A stretch of 15,662 nt of DNA from Clostridia bacterium (GTDB taxonomy: Bacteria > Bacillota > Clostridia > Oscillospirales > Butyricicoccaceae): the NCBI GenBank assembly GCA_017396925.1, contig JAFQKM010000165.1, positions 1 to 15,662 of the forward strand. Reading direction: 5' to 3'. The position numbers and the translations under genes were made by a program. Below are positions 6,607-12,487 of this stretch, piece after piece. The notes beneath the pieces were generated by a model that was given only the letters and a program-made list of their open reading frames with translations, was not told the DNA's origin and did not search any database. The first letter of the stretch is position 1, and the number at the start of each line of letters is the position of its first letter.

Positions 6607-6981
6607 ATGGCTACCGAAAACGTAACAAAGCTGATTGAAGAAGTTAAGGCTCTGACAGTTCTGGAGCTCTCCGAGCTGGTCAAGGCTCTGGAAGAAGAGT
6701 TCGGCGTATCCGCTGCTGCTCCCGTTGCTGTTGCTGCTGGCCCCGCTGCTGCTGCTGCTGTTGAAGAGCAGACAGAGTTCACAGTCGTCCTGAAGGAAGT
6801 CGGCGCTGAGAAGATCAAGGTCATCAAGGTTATCCGCGAGATCACAGGCCTGGGCCTGAAGGAAGCTAAGGAGCTGGTCGACGGCGCTCCCAAGAACGTT
6901 AAGGAGAACGTTGACAAGGCTGCTGCTGAAGAGATCGTTGCTAAGCTGAAGGAAGTCGGCGCTACATGCGAGATCAAGTAA
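6607..6981 (+). CDS. rplL: 50S ribosomal protein L7/L12
   Basis: This is the stalk protein that recruits translation GTPases. It has 124 aa: an N-terminal dimerisation domain (1-33), an alanine-rich flexible hinge (about 34-53, AAAPVAVAAGPAAAAAVEE) and a C-terminal factor-binding domain (EKIKVIKVIREITGLGLKEAKELVD). GGAGG at 6593-6597 precedes the ATG. A strong terminator follows, so the unit ends here rather than continuing into rpoB. Confidence 0.97.
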   Translation: MATENVTKLIEEVKALTVLELSELVKALEEEFGVSAAAPVAVAAGPAAAAAVEEQTEFTVVLKEVGAEKIKVIKVIREITGLGLKEAKELVDGAPKNVKENVDKAAAEEIVAKLKEVGATCEIK

Positions 6982-7013
6982 GTTAAGCTTACTCAATCTT
7001 AATTTGTTCAAAG

Positions 7014-7048
7014 AATCCCGATCGGAGAAATCCGGTCGGGATTTTTTT
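7014..7048 (+). terminator. Intrinsic terminator after rplL
   Basis: AATCCCGATCGG (7014-7025) pairs with CCGGTCGGGATT (7032-7043), with one G-T wobble and a 6-base loop. It is followed by a run of seven T. Confidence 0.92.
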
Positions 7049-7180
7049 ATGCCCGTTTGCCGGTGAGGAACAATGAATGAAAACGAGTCATATCACCGGA
7101 GAAGAAAAGGTATTATCCCAACAAAAAACCCGAAAGTGTATATTTTATATAAAAAAGTTTAGAATTGCAGTGATATTATC

Positions 7181-7209
7181 TTGCATATTGAACAAATACT
7201 TGCTATAAT
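7181..7209 (+). promoter_or_regulatory. Promoter of the MDR dehydrogenase gene
   Basis: An extended -10, TGCTATAAT (hexamer 7204-7209), has TTGCAT (7181-7186) 17 bases upstream. The DNA just before it is A/T-rich (7130-7165), like an UP element. The start would be near 7216, right before the Rex-like palindrome. Confidence 0.75.
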
Positions 7210-7222
7210 AGATACATCAAAA

Positions 7223-7240
7223 ATGTTAATTTATTAACAA
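7223..7240. promoter_or_regulatory. Probable Rex operator
   Basis: ATGTTAA-TTTA-TTAACAA matches 17 of 18 positions of the clostridial Rex site TTGTTAA-N4-TTAACAA. It lies just after the predicted transcription start and next to the ribosome site (AGGAG at 7241-7245), where bound Rex would block transcription. Rex releases DNA when NADH is high, which fits an NAD-dependent dehydrogenase gene. Confidence 0.7.
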
Positions 7241-7252
7241 AGGAGAGTCAAT

Positions 7253-8356
7253 ATGGAAGGTAAAATGAAAGCGGCCGTTTATTACGGCATCAAGAATATT
7301 GCCCTCGAAGAGGTTGATATTCCCCAGATCACAGAAAACGATATTCTGGTCCGGATGGTCAAGGCCGGCATCTGCGGTTCCGATACCGGTGCATTCCTGC
7401 ATGGCGGCGTACGCTATGGCGTATGGGACGGTATGGTTCAGGGTCATGAAGGCGTTGGACGAATCGTGGAAAAGGGCGCCAACGTTGCCGATGATCTGCA
7501 GATCGGTGATCTGGTCTTTGTCGAGCCCATGCGTGCCCATAAGGCAGGCAAGATCGAGGCCGACGTTCTGGGTACCTTTGGCGAATATATTCTGGTCCAG
7601 GATGCAAAGAAGGATGATAATGTCTATACCATCAAGCCGGATACCGATCTTGATCTTGCAGCCCTGATCGAGCCTCTGGCCGTCGGCACACAGGGTGCCC
7701 TCTGCACCAATCCGCAGCCCGAAGACAATGTTGTAGTTCTGGGCGCAGGCACCATTGGCCTCTGTGCAGCTGCTGGTCTGATCAACCACGGCGTCAAGAA
7801 TGTCGTTGTCGTCGACCGCAATGAATGGAAGCTGGAGATCGCCCGTAAGATCGGCGCCAAGACGGTCAACAGCCGCGAGGAAAATGTTGGCGAAAAGCTG
7901 GTCGAGATCTTTGGCTCCTTTGTCAATACTGCCACCAGAATGCAGTATGCCGATCCCCGTATCATGAAGCAGCTGATGGCCATGAATACCGCCGGCGCCA
8001 GCCGTGTTTCGGGTGTCAAGCCCAATGTACAGCTTTATGTCGACTGTGCGGGCGCCAAGGATCTGCTGATGCAGTCGCTGGCTTTTGCTGCAGAAGGCAC
8101 CAAGTATGTTGTTGTTTCGGTCTATTCCGAGCCTCTGGAGATCAACGGCAGCATCTTTATGGGTGAACCCCAGCTGATCGGTTCGGCCGGTTATCGTCCG
8201 GCTACCATCAAGGAAGTTATCGATCATGTCGAAAACGAGCGTACCCCCATCCGCAACATCATCACCGCGCAGTATTCCATCGACGAGTTCAATACCGCCA
8301 TGGAAAAGGCTGCATATAAGGAAAACAAAAACATCAAGGTTCTGATCAACTTCTAA
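7253..8356 (+). CDS. MDR-family zinc-type alcohol/polyol dehydrogenase
   Basis: A medium-chain dehydrogenase/reductase of 367 aa that oxidises or reduces an alcohol/ketone pair with NAD(H). Catalytic-zinc ligands are visible: C41 in AGICGSD, H65-E66 in GHEGVG, and the Glu in ALIEPLAV. The nucleotide-binding motif is GAGTIGL, and the later acidic residue in VVVVDRN favours NAD over NADP. The four-cysteine structural-zinc lobe of classical members is missing; that stretch (about residues 92-112) is short. There is an extra segment after the Rossmann start (SFVNTATRMQYADPRIMKQL). The substrate is unknown; sorbitol-, butanediol- or threonine-dehydrogenase-like are all possible. It is a single gene with its own promoter, a Rex-like operator and a terminator. 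Confidence 0.85.
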   Translation: MEGKMKAAVYYGIKNIALEEVDIPQITENDILVRMVKAGICGSDTGAFLHGGVRYGVWDGMVQGHEGVGRIVEKGANVADDLQIGDLVFVEPMRAHKAGKIEADVLGTFGEYILVQDAKKDDNVYTIKPDTDLDLAALIEPLAVGTQGALCTNPQPEDNVVVLGAGTIGLCAAAGLINHGVKNVVVVDRNEWKLEIARKIGAKTVNSREENVGEKLVEIFGSFVNTATRMQYADPRIMKQLMAMNTAGASRVSGVKPNVQLYVDCAGAKDLLMQSLAFAAEGTKYVVVSVYSEPLEINGSIFMGEPQLIGSAGYRPATIKEVIDHVENERTPIRNIITAQYSIDEFNTAMEKAAYKENKNIKVLINF

Positions 8357-8371
8357 ACCGGATACAGATAG

Positions 8372-8405
8372 AAAAAGCCCTGTGCATTTTTGCACAGGGC
8401 TTTTT
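8372..8405. terminator. Bidirectional intrinsic terminator
   Basis: A perfect 15-bp stem (8372-8386 with 8391-8405) has a TTTT loop, with A-run and T-run ends. It ends the dehydrogenase gene and, on the other strand, transcripts from nadE. It now lies about 200 bases past the nadE stop but only 23 bases past the duplicate gene tail, as expected if that tail was the original gene end. Confidence 0.9.
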
Positions 8406-8427
8406 GTTGGCAGATATAAGGGATGTT

Positions 8428-8496
8428 TTATGCTTCCAGTTCTTCGACTTCCTTGAGCCATGTGGCAGCCGAAGCGTCGCTGGGCATGCGCCAGTC
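8428..8496 (-). pseudogene. Orphan duplicate of the nadE 3' end
   Basis: On the minus strand this reads DWRMPSDASAATWLKEVEELEA and a stop, the same as the end of nadE except for one E/A change. It has no start and the reading frame upstream is not nadE-like, so it is a remnant. Eleven other codons differ from the nadE copy without changing the amino acid. Its codons (GAC, GCC, CTC, GTC) match the body of nadE better than the tail now in use (GCA, AGT, ACT, CTT, GTA), and it sits next to the terminator. I infer it is the original gene end. Confidence 0.85.
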
Positions 8497-8601
8497 ATGC
8501 CCCACGAAATGTCTGCATTTCGCGTGGACCCCATGGGATTGAATAGATTTTGGCCGAATGAATCGGCTCAAAATCGGGCGGCGACTGGCTTCGGTAAAAC
8601 T
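8497..8601. other. Hairpin-rich insert between the two nadE tails
   Basis: This non-coding block holds two imperfect hairpins. One pairs 8502-8511 (CCACGAAATG) with 8516-8527 (2-base bulge, TCTG loop). The other pairs 8546-8557 (GATTTTGGCCGA) with 8563-8575 (1-base bulge, ATGAA loop). CCCATGGG lies between them at 8530-8537. At its ends, GGGCATG/CATGCCC (8482-8488 with 8496-8502) folds across the left junction, and 8578-8589 is an inverted copy of 8664-8675 inside nadE. No gene is visible. Confidence 0.7.
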
Positions 8602-8675
8602 TTAAGCTTCCAGTGCCTCTACTTCCTTAAGCCAAGTTGCAGCACTTGCATCGGAGGGCATACGCCAGTCGCCGC
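8578..8675. repeat. 12-bp inverted repeat enclosing the nadE tail
   Basis: GCGGCGACTGGC (8578-8589) and its exact reverse complement (8664-8675) flank 74 bp that contain the tail of nadE in use. The inner arm covers the point where the two nadE tails start to match (GACTGGCG). Confidence 0.8.
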
Positions 8676-10518
8676 GGGGCGACAGGGTGACCGAGCCGAC
8701 CTTGGGGCCGTCGGGCAGACAGGAGCGCTTGAACTGCTGACTGAAGAAGCGGCGGTAGAAAACCTTCATCCAGCTGAGGATAAAGTCGGGCTCGTAGATG
8801 CCGGCAAAGGCTTTCCTGGCAAGGAAGAAATTCTTTGCAGGGGAGAAGCCGTTGCGCAGGGTATTAAAGATCATGAAGTCGTGCAGACGGTAGGGGCCAA
8901 CGAGGTCTTCGGTCTTCTGGGCGATCTCACCGTCCTTGGGGGGCAGAAGCTCGGGGGAGACGGGTGTATCGAGGATGTCGAGCAGAACGTCGCGCAGAAC
9001 CTCGGTATCGGCAACATCGGCGCAGTAGGCGACCAGATGGCGCACCAGCTGCTTGGGGATCGAGCCGTTGACGCCATACATCGACATATGGTCGCCGTTG
9101 TAGGTGGCCCAGCCCAGCGCCAGCTCGGAAAGGTCGCCGGTGCCGATGACCATGCCCCATTTCTGGTTGGCAATGTCCATCAGAACCTGGGTACGCTCGC
9201 GGGCCTGACCGTTTTCAAAGGTGACGTCGTGGTTATCGAAATCATGGCCGATGTCCTCAAAGTGCTGCAGGACGCTCTTGCCGATGTTGATCTCGGTCAG
9301 AGAGACGCCCAGTGCCTCACAGAGGATATGGGCATTGGTCTTGGTGCGGTTGGTGGTGCCGAAGCAGGGCATGGTGACGGCATAGATATCCTTACGGTCC
9401 TTGCCGATCAGGTCGAAGGCCTGGCAGGTGACCAGCAGGGCCAGAGTCGAGTCGAGGCCGCCCGAGATGCCGATGACGGCGGTCTTGGTACGGGTGTGCT
9501 GCAGACGCTTCTTGAGGCCGTGGGCCTGCATCTCGAGGATGGAGGCACAGCGCTCGGCACGCTTGGCAGGATCGGCGGGAACAAAGGGATCGGGATCGAC
9601 AAAGCGGGTCAGGTCGAGGGTTTCGGCACGCAGCTCAAACTCGACAACGTCATAGCCGGCGGTATCCTGCATAAAGGTATTCATGCGGCGGCGTTCGTGC
9701 TGCAACTTCTGCAGGTCGATCTCGGTGACGATCAGCTTATCCTTGCCGAAGGGGGCGCGCTGGGCCAGGATCGAGCCGTTTTCACAGATCAGGCTGTGGC
9801 CCGAGAAGACGACGTCGGTGGTCGATTCGCCTTCGCCGGCATTGGCATAGATATAGCCGCAGATGTTCTTGGCGCTCTGCATGGAAACCAGCTGGCGGCG
9901 ATAGTCGGCCTTGCCGATGGTTTCGTTGCCGGCCGACTGGTTGGCAATGATCAGCGCACCGGCCCTGGACAGGCCGCAGGAGGGGGAGACAGGCACCCAA
10001 AGATCCTCGCAGATCTCAACGCCGAAGCAGAAGCTGCGGTCGATACTGCTGCGGAAGAGCAGATTGGTGCCGAAGGGGACGGTCTGGCCCAGCAGGGTCA
10101 TGCAGCTGTTGCCCTGGGGTGCCGGGGTATAGTGACGCATTTCGTAAAACTCGCCGTAGTTGGGGATAAAGCTCTTGGGCACCAGACCCAGCAGCTTGCC
10201 CTGATGCAGAACGGCGGCAACATTATAGAGGCTGCCGTCGCGGCGCAGGGGCAGGCCGACAACATAGGCAGGGGAGAGGGTTTTGGAGGCTTCGAGGATC
10301 TCGGCCAGGGCCTCTTCGGCACGGTCGAGCAGATGCTCCTGCAGGAAGAGATCGCCGCAGGTATAGCCGGTGATGGTCAGTTCGGGGAAAACGACCAGTG
10401 CAGCGCCTTTGTGATGGGCTTTGGTCATCAGGTCGAGGATCTCGGCGGTATTGGCCGCGCAGTCGGCCACGGTCACGGTGGGGATGGCCGCTGCGACTTT
10501 GGTGAATCCGTATTTCAT
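8602..10518 (-). CDS. nadE: Glutamine-dependent NAD+ synthetase
   Basis: It makes NAD from deamido-NAD, ATP and glutamine-derived ammonia, the last step of NAD synthesis. The 638-aa two-domain protein has a nitrilase-type amidase with the E46-K115-C170 triad (FPELTITGYTCGD, LVPKSFIPNYGEF, VEICEDLW), then a synthetase domain with the P-loop SGGLDS (352-357) and the GTGDLSELALGW motif. The ATG at 10518 has AGGAG at 10529-10533. The last 23 codons, stop included, use unusual synonymous codons and are duplicated downstream at 8428-8496; a 12-bp inverted repeat brackets them. So the C-terminus appears to have been swapped while keeping the protein almost unchanged. Transcribed alone from its own promoter, divergent from the radical SAM gene. 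Confidence 0.95.
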   Translation of the reverse strand: MKYGFTKVAAAIPTVTVADCAANTAEILDLMTKAHHKGAALVVFPELTITGYTCGDLFLQEHLLDRAEEALAEILEASKTLSPAYVVGLPLRRDGSLYNVAAVLHQGKLLGLVPKSFIPNYGEFYEMRHYTPAPQGNSCMTLLGQTVPFGTNLLFRSSIDRSFCFGVEICEDLWVPVSPSCGLSRAGALIIANQSAGNETIGKADYRRQLVSMQSAKNICGYIYANAGEGESTTDVVFSGHSLICENGSILAQRAPFGKDKLIVTEIDLQKLQHERRRMNTFMQDTAGYDVVEFELRAETLDLTRFVDPDPFVPADPAKRAERCASILEMQAHGLKKRLQHTRTKTAVIGISGGLDSTLALLVTCQAFDLIGKDRKDIYAVTMPCFGTTNRTKTNAHILCEALGVSLTEINIGKSVLQHFEDIGHDFDNHDVTFENGQARERTQVLMDIANQKWGMVIGTGDLSELALGWATYNGDHMSMYGVNGSIPKQLVRHLVAYCADVADTEVLRDVLLDILDTPVSPELLPPKDGEIAQKTEDLVGPYRLHDFMIFNTLRNGFSPAKNFFLARKAFAGIYEPDFILSWMKVFYRRFFSQQFKRSCLPDGPKVGSVTLSPRGDWRMPSDASAATWLKEVEALEA

Positions 10519-10593
10519 GGATATGCAACTCCTGTTTTATCAGTTTCACGCCTTGACAAAGACGCGGCAATGGGCAAAAATATCATTGTCTAT

Positions 10594-10622
10594 ATTATAG
10601 GTTTGCTTTTTGCCACCGTCAA
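10594..10622 (-). promoter_or_regulatory. Sigma-A promoter of nadE
   Basis: On the minus strand TTGACG (10617-10622) lies 17 bases before a consensus TATAAT (10594-10599). The start would be near 10587, giving a leader of about 70 bases. No matching plus-strand promoter for the divergent gene was found. Confidence 0.85.
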
Positions 10623-10631
10623 GGTTTAATG

Positions 10632-10647
10632 AAAGGAACGATCCTTT
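10632..10647 (+). promoter_or_regulatory. Ribosome site inside a small hairpin
   Basis: The Shine-Dalgarno AAAGGA (10632-10637) is exactly complementary to TCCTTT (10642-10647), which touches the ATG, with an ACGA loop. The hairpin could lower translation of the radical SAM gene. Confidence 0.45.
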
Positions 10648-11547
10648 ATGAAAGATAAAGCGCGCATCTGCACCCTCTGTCCCCGTCAGTGCGGCATCGA
10701 CCGCAGCGTGGGCCGCGGCTTCTGCGGCGAGGGGGATACCGTCCGCATTGCCCGGTATCAGAAGCACGAATGGGAAGAGCCGCCCATCAGCGGTACCGGC
10801 GGCTCGGGTACCGTCTTTTTCACAGGCTGTACATTAAAATGTGTCTTCTGCCAGAACTACGAGGTCAGCCGCGGCATGGGTTATGAAGTGACCGTCGGGC
10901 AGCTGGCCGATATTTTCCTCGAGCTGCAGGAGATGGGCTGCCACAATGTCAGCATGGTCACGGGCAGCCATTTTACGCCGCAGATCCTCCGGGCATTGGA
11001 TACGGTCAGAGATCAGCTGCACATCCCCGTGGTGTGGAACTGCGGCGGCTATGAATCGATCGAGACCCTGCGCCGGCTGGAGGGCTATGTGGATATCTAC
11101 ATCCCCGATATGAAGTATCAATCAAGTGCGCTGTCGGCCCGCTATTCGGCTTGCCCCGACTATTTCGAAAAGGCCCTGCCGGCCATCGGCGAGATGCTGC
11201 GCCAGACCGGCGCGCCCCGGTTCGACGAACAGGGCATCCTGCAGAAGGGTGTGATCGTCCGCCATCTGGTACTGCCCGGTTGCTATAAGGATTCGATCGC
11301 CGTCCTCGACGCCCTTCACGAGCATTACGGCAGCAAGGACTATCTGCTCAGCCTAATGAGCCAGTATACGCCCATGCCCTCCTGCAAAGCCTATCCCGAG
11401 ATCGATCGCCCCATCACCAGCTTTGAATACCGCAAGGTCTCCGACCGTGCGCTGGCGCTGGGCTTCGACGGCTACTTCCAGCAGCGCTCGGCATCCAGCA
11501 AAACCTACATTCCGCCCTTTGGTGAAAATGACGGTTTTCGACCATAA
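10648..11547 (+). CDS. PflX-type radical SAM protein
   Basis: A radical S-adenosylmethionine enzyme related to pyruvate-formate-lyase activating enzymes (COG1313, 'PflX'). The 299-aa protein has an N-terminal cysteine cluster, CTLCPRQC...GFCG (C8, C11, C15, C26), that probably holds an extra metal centre. The radical SAM cluster CxxxCxxC is in TGCTLKCVFCQNYEVS (C61, C65, C68). Conserved VVWNCGGYES and YIPDMKY follow, and SQYTPMP near residue 240 is typical of the family. The biological substrate is unknown for the family. No pyruvate-formate lyase gene lies nearby. It is divergent from nadE and has no visible terminator with a T-run after it, only a bulged hairpin at 11548-11574. Confidence 0.85.
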   Translation: MKDKARICTLCPRQCGIDRSVGRGFCGEGDTVRIARYQKHEWEEPPISGTGGSGTVFFTGCTLKCVFCQNYEVSRGMGYEVTVGQLADIFLELQEMGCHNVSMVTGSHFTPQILRALDTVRDQLHIPVVWNCGGYESIETLRRLEGYVDIYIPDMKYQSSALSARYSACPDYFEKALPAIGEMLRQTGAPRFDEQGILQKGVIVRHLVLPGCYKDSIAVLDALHEHYGSKDYLLSLMSQYTPMPSCKAYPEIDRPITSFEYRKVSDRALALGFDGYFQQRSASSKTYIPPFGENDGFRP

Positions 11548-11580
11548 CTTTCTGTTGAACTCCAACAGAGAAAGCGGAGA

Positions 11581-11623
11581 AACTGACAGGCTTTCGAGTT
11601 TTCCACAACAGGCAACTGACAGG
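11581..11623 (+). repeat. Direct repeat AACTGACAGG
   Basis: AACTGACAGG occurs at 11581-11590 and 11614-11623, 33 bp apart. Each copy is followed by a TTTTCCACA box (11599 and 11638), an iteron-like arrangement next to the DnaA-box cluster. Confidence 0.6.
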
Positions 11624-11693
11624 GGCCGTTAGTGGAGTTTTCCACAAATTCCACAGGGTTATCCACAAAACCTTGGGGGGTGTCTGTGGAAAA
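11599..11693. promoter_or_regulatory. DnaA-box cluster
   Basis: The perfect DnaA box TTATCCACA lies at 11659-11667. TTTTCCACA boxes (one mismatch) are at 11599-11607 and 11638-11646 on the plus strand and at 11685-11693 on the minus strand, and a weaker AATTCCACA is at 11647-11655. So four good boxes fall within 95 bp, in a 314-base gap between genes. It may titrate or load DnaA, or be part of a replication origin. No dnaA or dnaN is in the window. Confidence 0.65.
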
Positions 11694-11776
11694 CCACAAA
11701 ACAACAGTGGGTAATATTTCCTGCCGCCCAAAGGGATGATTTTTCGATTTTTTGAGCCAAAATGCCCAAAAATCTA

Positions 11777-11805
11777 TTGACCGTTCTGTGCAGGCGTTCT
11801 ATAAT
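11777..11805 (+). promoter_or_regulatory. Sigma-A promoter of the SemiSWEET-like gene
   Basis: TTGACC (11777-11782), 17 bases and TATAAT (11800-11805) give a start near 11812. The first bases of the RNA would fold into a perfect 6-bp hairpin (GCGGCA-GCAT-TGCCGC, 11815-11830), which may protect the 5' end. Confidence 0.85.
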
Positions 11806-11861
11806 TCAAATATGGCGGCAGCATTGCCGCAAGTGATTATTTTTCAAAGGGGAAAGAGAAT

Positions 11862-12119
11862 ATGAGTATTTTTGAAGCCGGCATGCTGATCTGCTTTGGC
11901 GCCGCATGGCCCATGAACATCGCCAAGTCGCTCAAGACCAAGTCGACCAAGGGCAAGAGCCTGTCCTTCCTGCTGACCATCATGGTCGGCTATGTTTCGG
12001 GCATCACCCACAAGATCCTCTACAGCCAGGACATCGTCATGGTTCTGTACATCATCAATCTGGTCATGGTTTCCATCGATACCGGCCTCTACTTCTATAA
12101 CAAGAGTCAGGGCAGATAA
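11862..12119 (+). CDS. SemiSWEET-like small membrane protein
   Basis: The 85-aa protein has three predicted membrane segments (about 5-22, 33-52 and 56-78), the single triple-helix bundle of the SemiSWEET/PQ-loop family, which work as dimers. WPMNIAKSLKTKSTKGKSLSFL matches the family's first conserved loop (proline in helix 1, then a K-S-x-K-G-x-S turn). Related proteins carry sugars, but many members have no known substrate. The ATG at 11862 has AAAGGGGA upstream. It has its own strong promoter and is followed by an AT-rich hairpin that may end the transcript before scfA. Confidence 0.75.
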   Translation: MSIFEAGMLICFGAAWPMNIAKSLKTKSTKGKSLSFLLTIMVGYVSGITHKILYSQDIVMVLYIINLVMVSIDTGLYFYNKSQGR

Positions 12120-12129
12120 CACATAAATA

Positions 12130-12159
12130 TTGACAAGCAGGTATATTTTGTGGTAAAAA
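12130..12159 (+). promoter_or_regulatory. Probable promoter of scfA
   Basis: A consensus TTGACA (12130-12135) lies 18 bases before TGG-TAAAAA (hexamer 12154-12159), an extended but weak -10. The palindrome 12139-12166 covers the spacer and the -10. Confidence 0.5.
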
Positions 12160-12166
12160 TATACCT
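12139..12166. repeat. 11-bp inverted repeat in the scfA promoter
   Basis: AGGTATATTTT (12139-12149) and AAAATATACCT (12156-12166) are perfect arms around GTGGTA. One more C-G pair extends the stem (12138/12167). A T-rich tail follows (TTCGTTTTATTC). It can act as an operator over the promoter of scfA, as a terminator of the gene before, or as both. Confidence 0.7.
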
Positions 12167-12224
12167 GTTCGTTTTATTCATGTGATTCGAACAAAACTGT
12201 TTCGAGAAACGGAGGAAACCCATC

Positions 12225-12371
12225 ATGAAGAGAATCAAGACCATGGAGACACGCGATCTGAACAAGAGCGCGCTGAACGGCGGCTGCGGCGAATGCCAGA
12301 CATCCTGCCAGTCGGCCTGCAAGACCTCCTGCGGTGTCGCCAATCAGAAGTGCGAGAACGCTGCAAAGTAA
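12225..12371 (+). CDS. scfA: SCIFF peptide precursor (six cysteines in forty-five)
   Basis: The ribosomally made precursor of a sactipeptide/ranthipeptide-type product found across Clostridia. It is 48 aa, with an N-terminal leader (MKRIKTMETRDLNKSALNGG) and a core CGECQTSCQSACKTSC carrying C21, C24, C28, C32 and C36, with a sixth cysteine at C43. The maturase makes a Cys-to-Thr thioether link in the family's peptide; Thr26 and Thr34 are in the right area. GGAGG (12211-12215) precedes the ATG. It lies just upstream of scfB, separated by a terminator-like hairpin. It is short and easily missed by ORF callers. Its biological role is not established; quorum-type signalling has been proposed for the class. 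Confidence 0.95.
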   Translation: MKRIKTMETRDLNKSALNGGCGECQTSCQSACKTSCGVANQKCENAAK

Positions 12372-12407
12372 GCTGCGATCCGCGCATACAATCCTCATAA
12401 TGGCAAT

Positions 12408-12440
12408 AAGGGGTCTGCGCGTATGCGCCGGCCCCTTTTT
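12408..12440 (+). terminator. Terminator between scfA and scfB
   Basis: AAGGGG (12408-12413) pairs with CCCCTT (12432-12437), and inside it GCGC (12417-12420) pairs with GCGC (12425-12428) around GTAT. A T-run ends it. GCGCATAC at 12382-12389 is exactly complementary to 12421-12428, so an alternative antiterminating fold is possible. Partial read-through would give much peptide and little maturase. Confidence 0.8.
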
Positions 12441-12487
12441 CCTGTTCCGGGAACAAATCTGCATACAGAAAGTGAAATTGAAAAAAT

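Noticed and set aside
7060..7099. CCGGTGA ... TCACCGG inverted repeat after the rplL terminator
   Set aside because: Only 7 bp with a 26-base spacer, no T-run and not near the promoter elements.
8346..8534. Small minus-strand frame covering the orphan nadE tail
   Set aside because: It reads the tail in the wrong frame and runs into a terminator; no ribosome site.
10553..10558. Plus-strand TTGACA as promoter of the radical SAM gene
   Set aside because: Nothing close to TATAAT lies 16-18 bases downstream.
8404..10629. 741-aa plus-strand open frame opposite nadE
   Set aside because: It is the antisense shadow of nadE, which has full catalytic motifs, promoter and ribosome site. The plus-strand product is low-complexity G/A/D/V-rich with no ribosome site.
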